Of a stretch of 64,000 nt of DNA, positions 62,001 through 64,000 are shown piece by piece. The stretch spans positions 31,075,058 through 31,139,057 of the forward strand of contig NC_134277.1 in the NCBI RefSeq assembly GCF_949628215.1, written 5' to 3'. A model generated the notes under the pieces. It ran no database searches, was not told where the DNA came from, and worked only from the letters and a program-made list of their open reading frames with translations. The stretch's first letter is position 1; every line of letters begins with the position of its first letter. The position numbers and the translations under genes are program-made. The stretch is from Phalacrocorax aristotelis (Eukaryota > Chordata > Aves > Suliformes > Phalacrocoracidae).

Positions 62001-64000
62001 GTGGGTGTACAGAAGGTCTCATAGGATGCTGCAGGAATCACTAGAACTCATCAACTGCAAAGACAAGGCAGAAACTTCCTGTGCAAGCACGTCAAAGGTA
62101 TTTAATCTACCTAGTTTCACCTCCGTGTTTGCACTTTAGGTGAGGTACTGACTGGCAGGTTTCAATAAGCAGTGCTGCCTTGGAAATTTAAAAAATAAAC
62201 TGACTACCATGGACAAATTGCTGCTGTTGCTGCTCGGTAACTGACTGGTTTTCACAGGTAAACAGCTGAATAGAGTTACTCATTCAGCTGAATCTTAGGC
62301 CTGAATGTTCAAATTGTGTTGCAGGAAGTTTTTAATCTGCATGGGACCAATCCAAAAATAGGTCTTAGCAATGCTTGTGTCAGTTTGGTCGCTTTAGAGT
62401 GACCGCATTAGGGTTAGAGCTAACTACACTTCTTTTTGTTCCTTTAACCAAAAGGAACACTAAATATATGGTTTCAAAGCTAACATGGGAGCAAAATCTT
62501 CTATGGGCAGTTGTTAGCCCTGTCAGAAACCCCCTTGGGCCGACCGCACCGACACTGACACTTGTCCTTCTGACTGCTTGCATTGGGAAGCAGAGATCTC
62601 ACAGCACCCTGTTTGTATACCCAAGAGATAAACTGATATTGCTGGGGTCTGAGAGAGCAGCCACAGTAACAGGTAGCCATGCTCCAGATGGACAATTTTC
62701 TAATTGTAGTTGGAACCTCTGCTCCAATTCTAAAGAGAGGACCAAATCAGGGAAGCTAAATTTAAAAAATAATTTTCCATAACCCATTATTCAGCATTGT
62801 GGGAAATGCTGAGTGGGATCAGTGAATGACTGAGGTACCCTGTTCCCTTTCTCCAGTGAAGTTATTGTCCACTGTTTGGCAAGCGAGCATGTAAGCGATG
62901 CCTCGGCTTTCAGAGTAATGGTAGATTGGAGAAACAAGGTATCTTGCCTGGTTTTGTGAAGTTTTCTAGTTGTTTGGGAAGATGAAGCTAATTGCAGTAA
63001 TGCAGGAGACAGAAATTCAGTTCTGAGTCACCCAAGGGGAAAATGCAAAGCATCCAACCCTCCATGTGTAGTGCACCAACACCTTGATCTGGTATCATAC
63101 CTCTAGAGATAAAGCAGAAGAGGAAGATAAAGTCTTAGTCTATTTGTTTTTATTGTATTTGTGTAATTTGAAATATTTAGATACCCTAAAAGATTTGTAG
63201 ATTGACAGTACTATTCTGACTCCAGACTCATCTCCCCATGGTTGATTTTGAGTATCTCAGGCAGCTGTGCAGTCTGTCTGCAGGGTATAAGATCCAATGA
63301 CAACCTAAGATAAACTGGGTTTTAACTAAACTAATTATTGAGCCTGCATCTGTCCCTTCTACTTAATCGTGAAGTGTTCAGCTAACGCTTTTCAGGAAGG
63401 TTCTTCTTGTCTATGCAGACGAAACAGTCTGACTCTTAGGACTGTTTCATTGCTTCCCCACAAATGACTCCCTTAAAACTTCATCTCTTGGTAGCCTGTG
63501 ATTGCCGCAGTTTTTACGGTGAGGCTTTTGGCTTTTGTTTCATTTCTGTAAAGATTTTTGATGTCATGGCTGAAACAATGAAACCTGAGACACATGACTG
63601 CTGAGGTCTAAAACCGCAAGAAACTGAAGTATCATGTTAGTACACATCTTTGAAATTACTCTTCTGCTTTTAAGCAAAAAATGCCACGACTTTTGTTTGC
63701 TCAGCATTTGTAGCTGTCGTGTGCCTGGGTTTGTTAGCATTCTAGTGGCCTTACAACAGGTGAATGCAAATTCACTTATCATAAAATACTTGTGTAAATA
63801 TTCACTTAGTTTAAATACTGAGCAACAGAGGGAACCTCTTCCTCCTTCGCAATGACACAGCCTTTCTCCTCCGTCCTTTTTCTTTCAAGCTCCTAAGAAA
63901 TGCTTAATACCGAGAATTCCTGAATGCCATTGTGTTCAGTGATGATTGTTTTTGCCTGTGGTGTAAATAGACACTACGCACGGAGGACTGGGAATGGTTT
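59028..64000 (+). other. SCIN: SCIN intron 4, start only
   Basis: The intron begins GTATTG and runs past the right edge. No acceptor followed by a gelsolin-family coding exon was found. The stretch 60255-60545 is more GC-rich than its surroundings and holds short overlapping frames, none resembling a known protein. The rest appears to be unique noncoding sequence. Confidence 0.75.

Noticed and set aside
59028-64000. SCIN exon 5
   Set aside because: I searched for an acceptor followed by the expected VLGEKP-type start and Asp-rich stretch and did not find one. It presumably lies beyond the window.

Overview
This is a bird genome window; no bacterial or organellar gene is present. The evidence is CR1 LINE fragments with the avian-type 3' tail (copies of an ATTCTATGA-like octamer), avian endogenous-retrovirus LTR sequence, and one spliced vertebrate gene with clean GT-AG junctions. 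The LTR type, recalled by eye and not searched, suggests a neoavian bird rather than chicken, but the species cannot be fixed.

The gene is the 5' part of SCIN (scinderin/adseverin), a Ca2+-dependent gelsolin-family protein that severs and caps actin filaments. It lies on the + strand. A GC-rich island with a GC box and a TATA box (about 36230-36700) precedes exon 1 (ATG at 36415). Four coding exons are present: 36415-36613, 40992-41146, 42683-42844 and 58878-59027. They join in frame with no stop to give residues 1-222, which is domain G1 and most of G2. The family is about 715 residues long, so the gene continues past the right edge.

Positions 1-36230 hold no gene I can support. They are AT-rich intergenic or intronic DNA with CR1 copies: a short 3' end at 2.1 kb, a 1.1-kb reverse-strand copy at 16.2 kb, a tiny 3' end at 23.2 kb, and a 3.4-kb reverse-strand copy at 26.8-30.1 kb with recognisable but broken esterase, endonuclease and reverse-transcriptase parts. 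A 24-bp G-rich minisatellite sits at 23.3 kb and a probable LTR fragment at 4.05 kb. Two stretches, near 8.5 kb and 15.3-15.6 kb, have clustered transcription-factor-like motifs and could be distal regulatory elements, which is speculative.

Intron 3 of SCIN (16 kb) carries a decayed sense-strand retrovirus-like element (52.8-56.28 kb): a 5'-truncated 5' LTR, a broken internal region, and a full-length 3' LTR. It is interrupted by two later CR1 insertions. I found no evidence of a novel system; the most useful observations are the gene model and the nested repeat history of intron 3.
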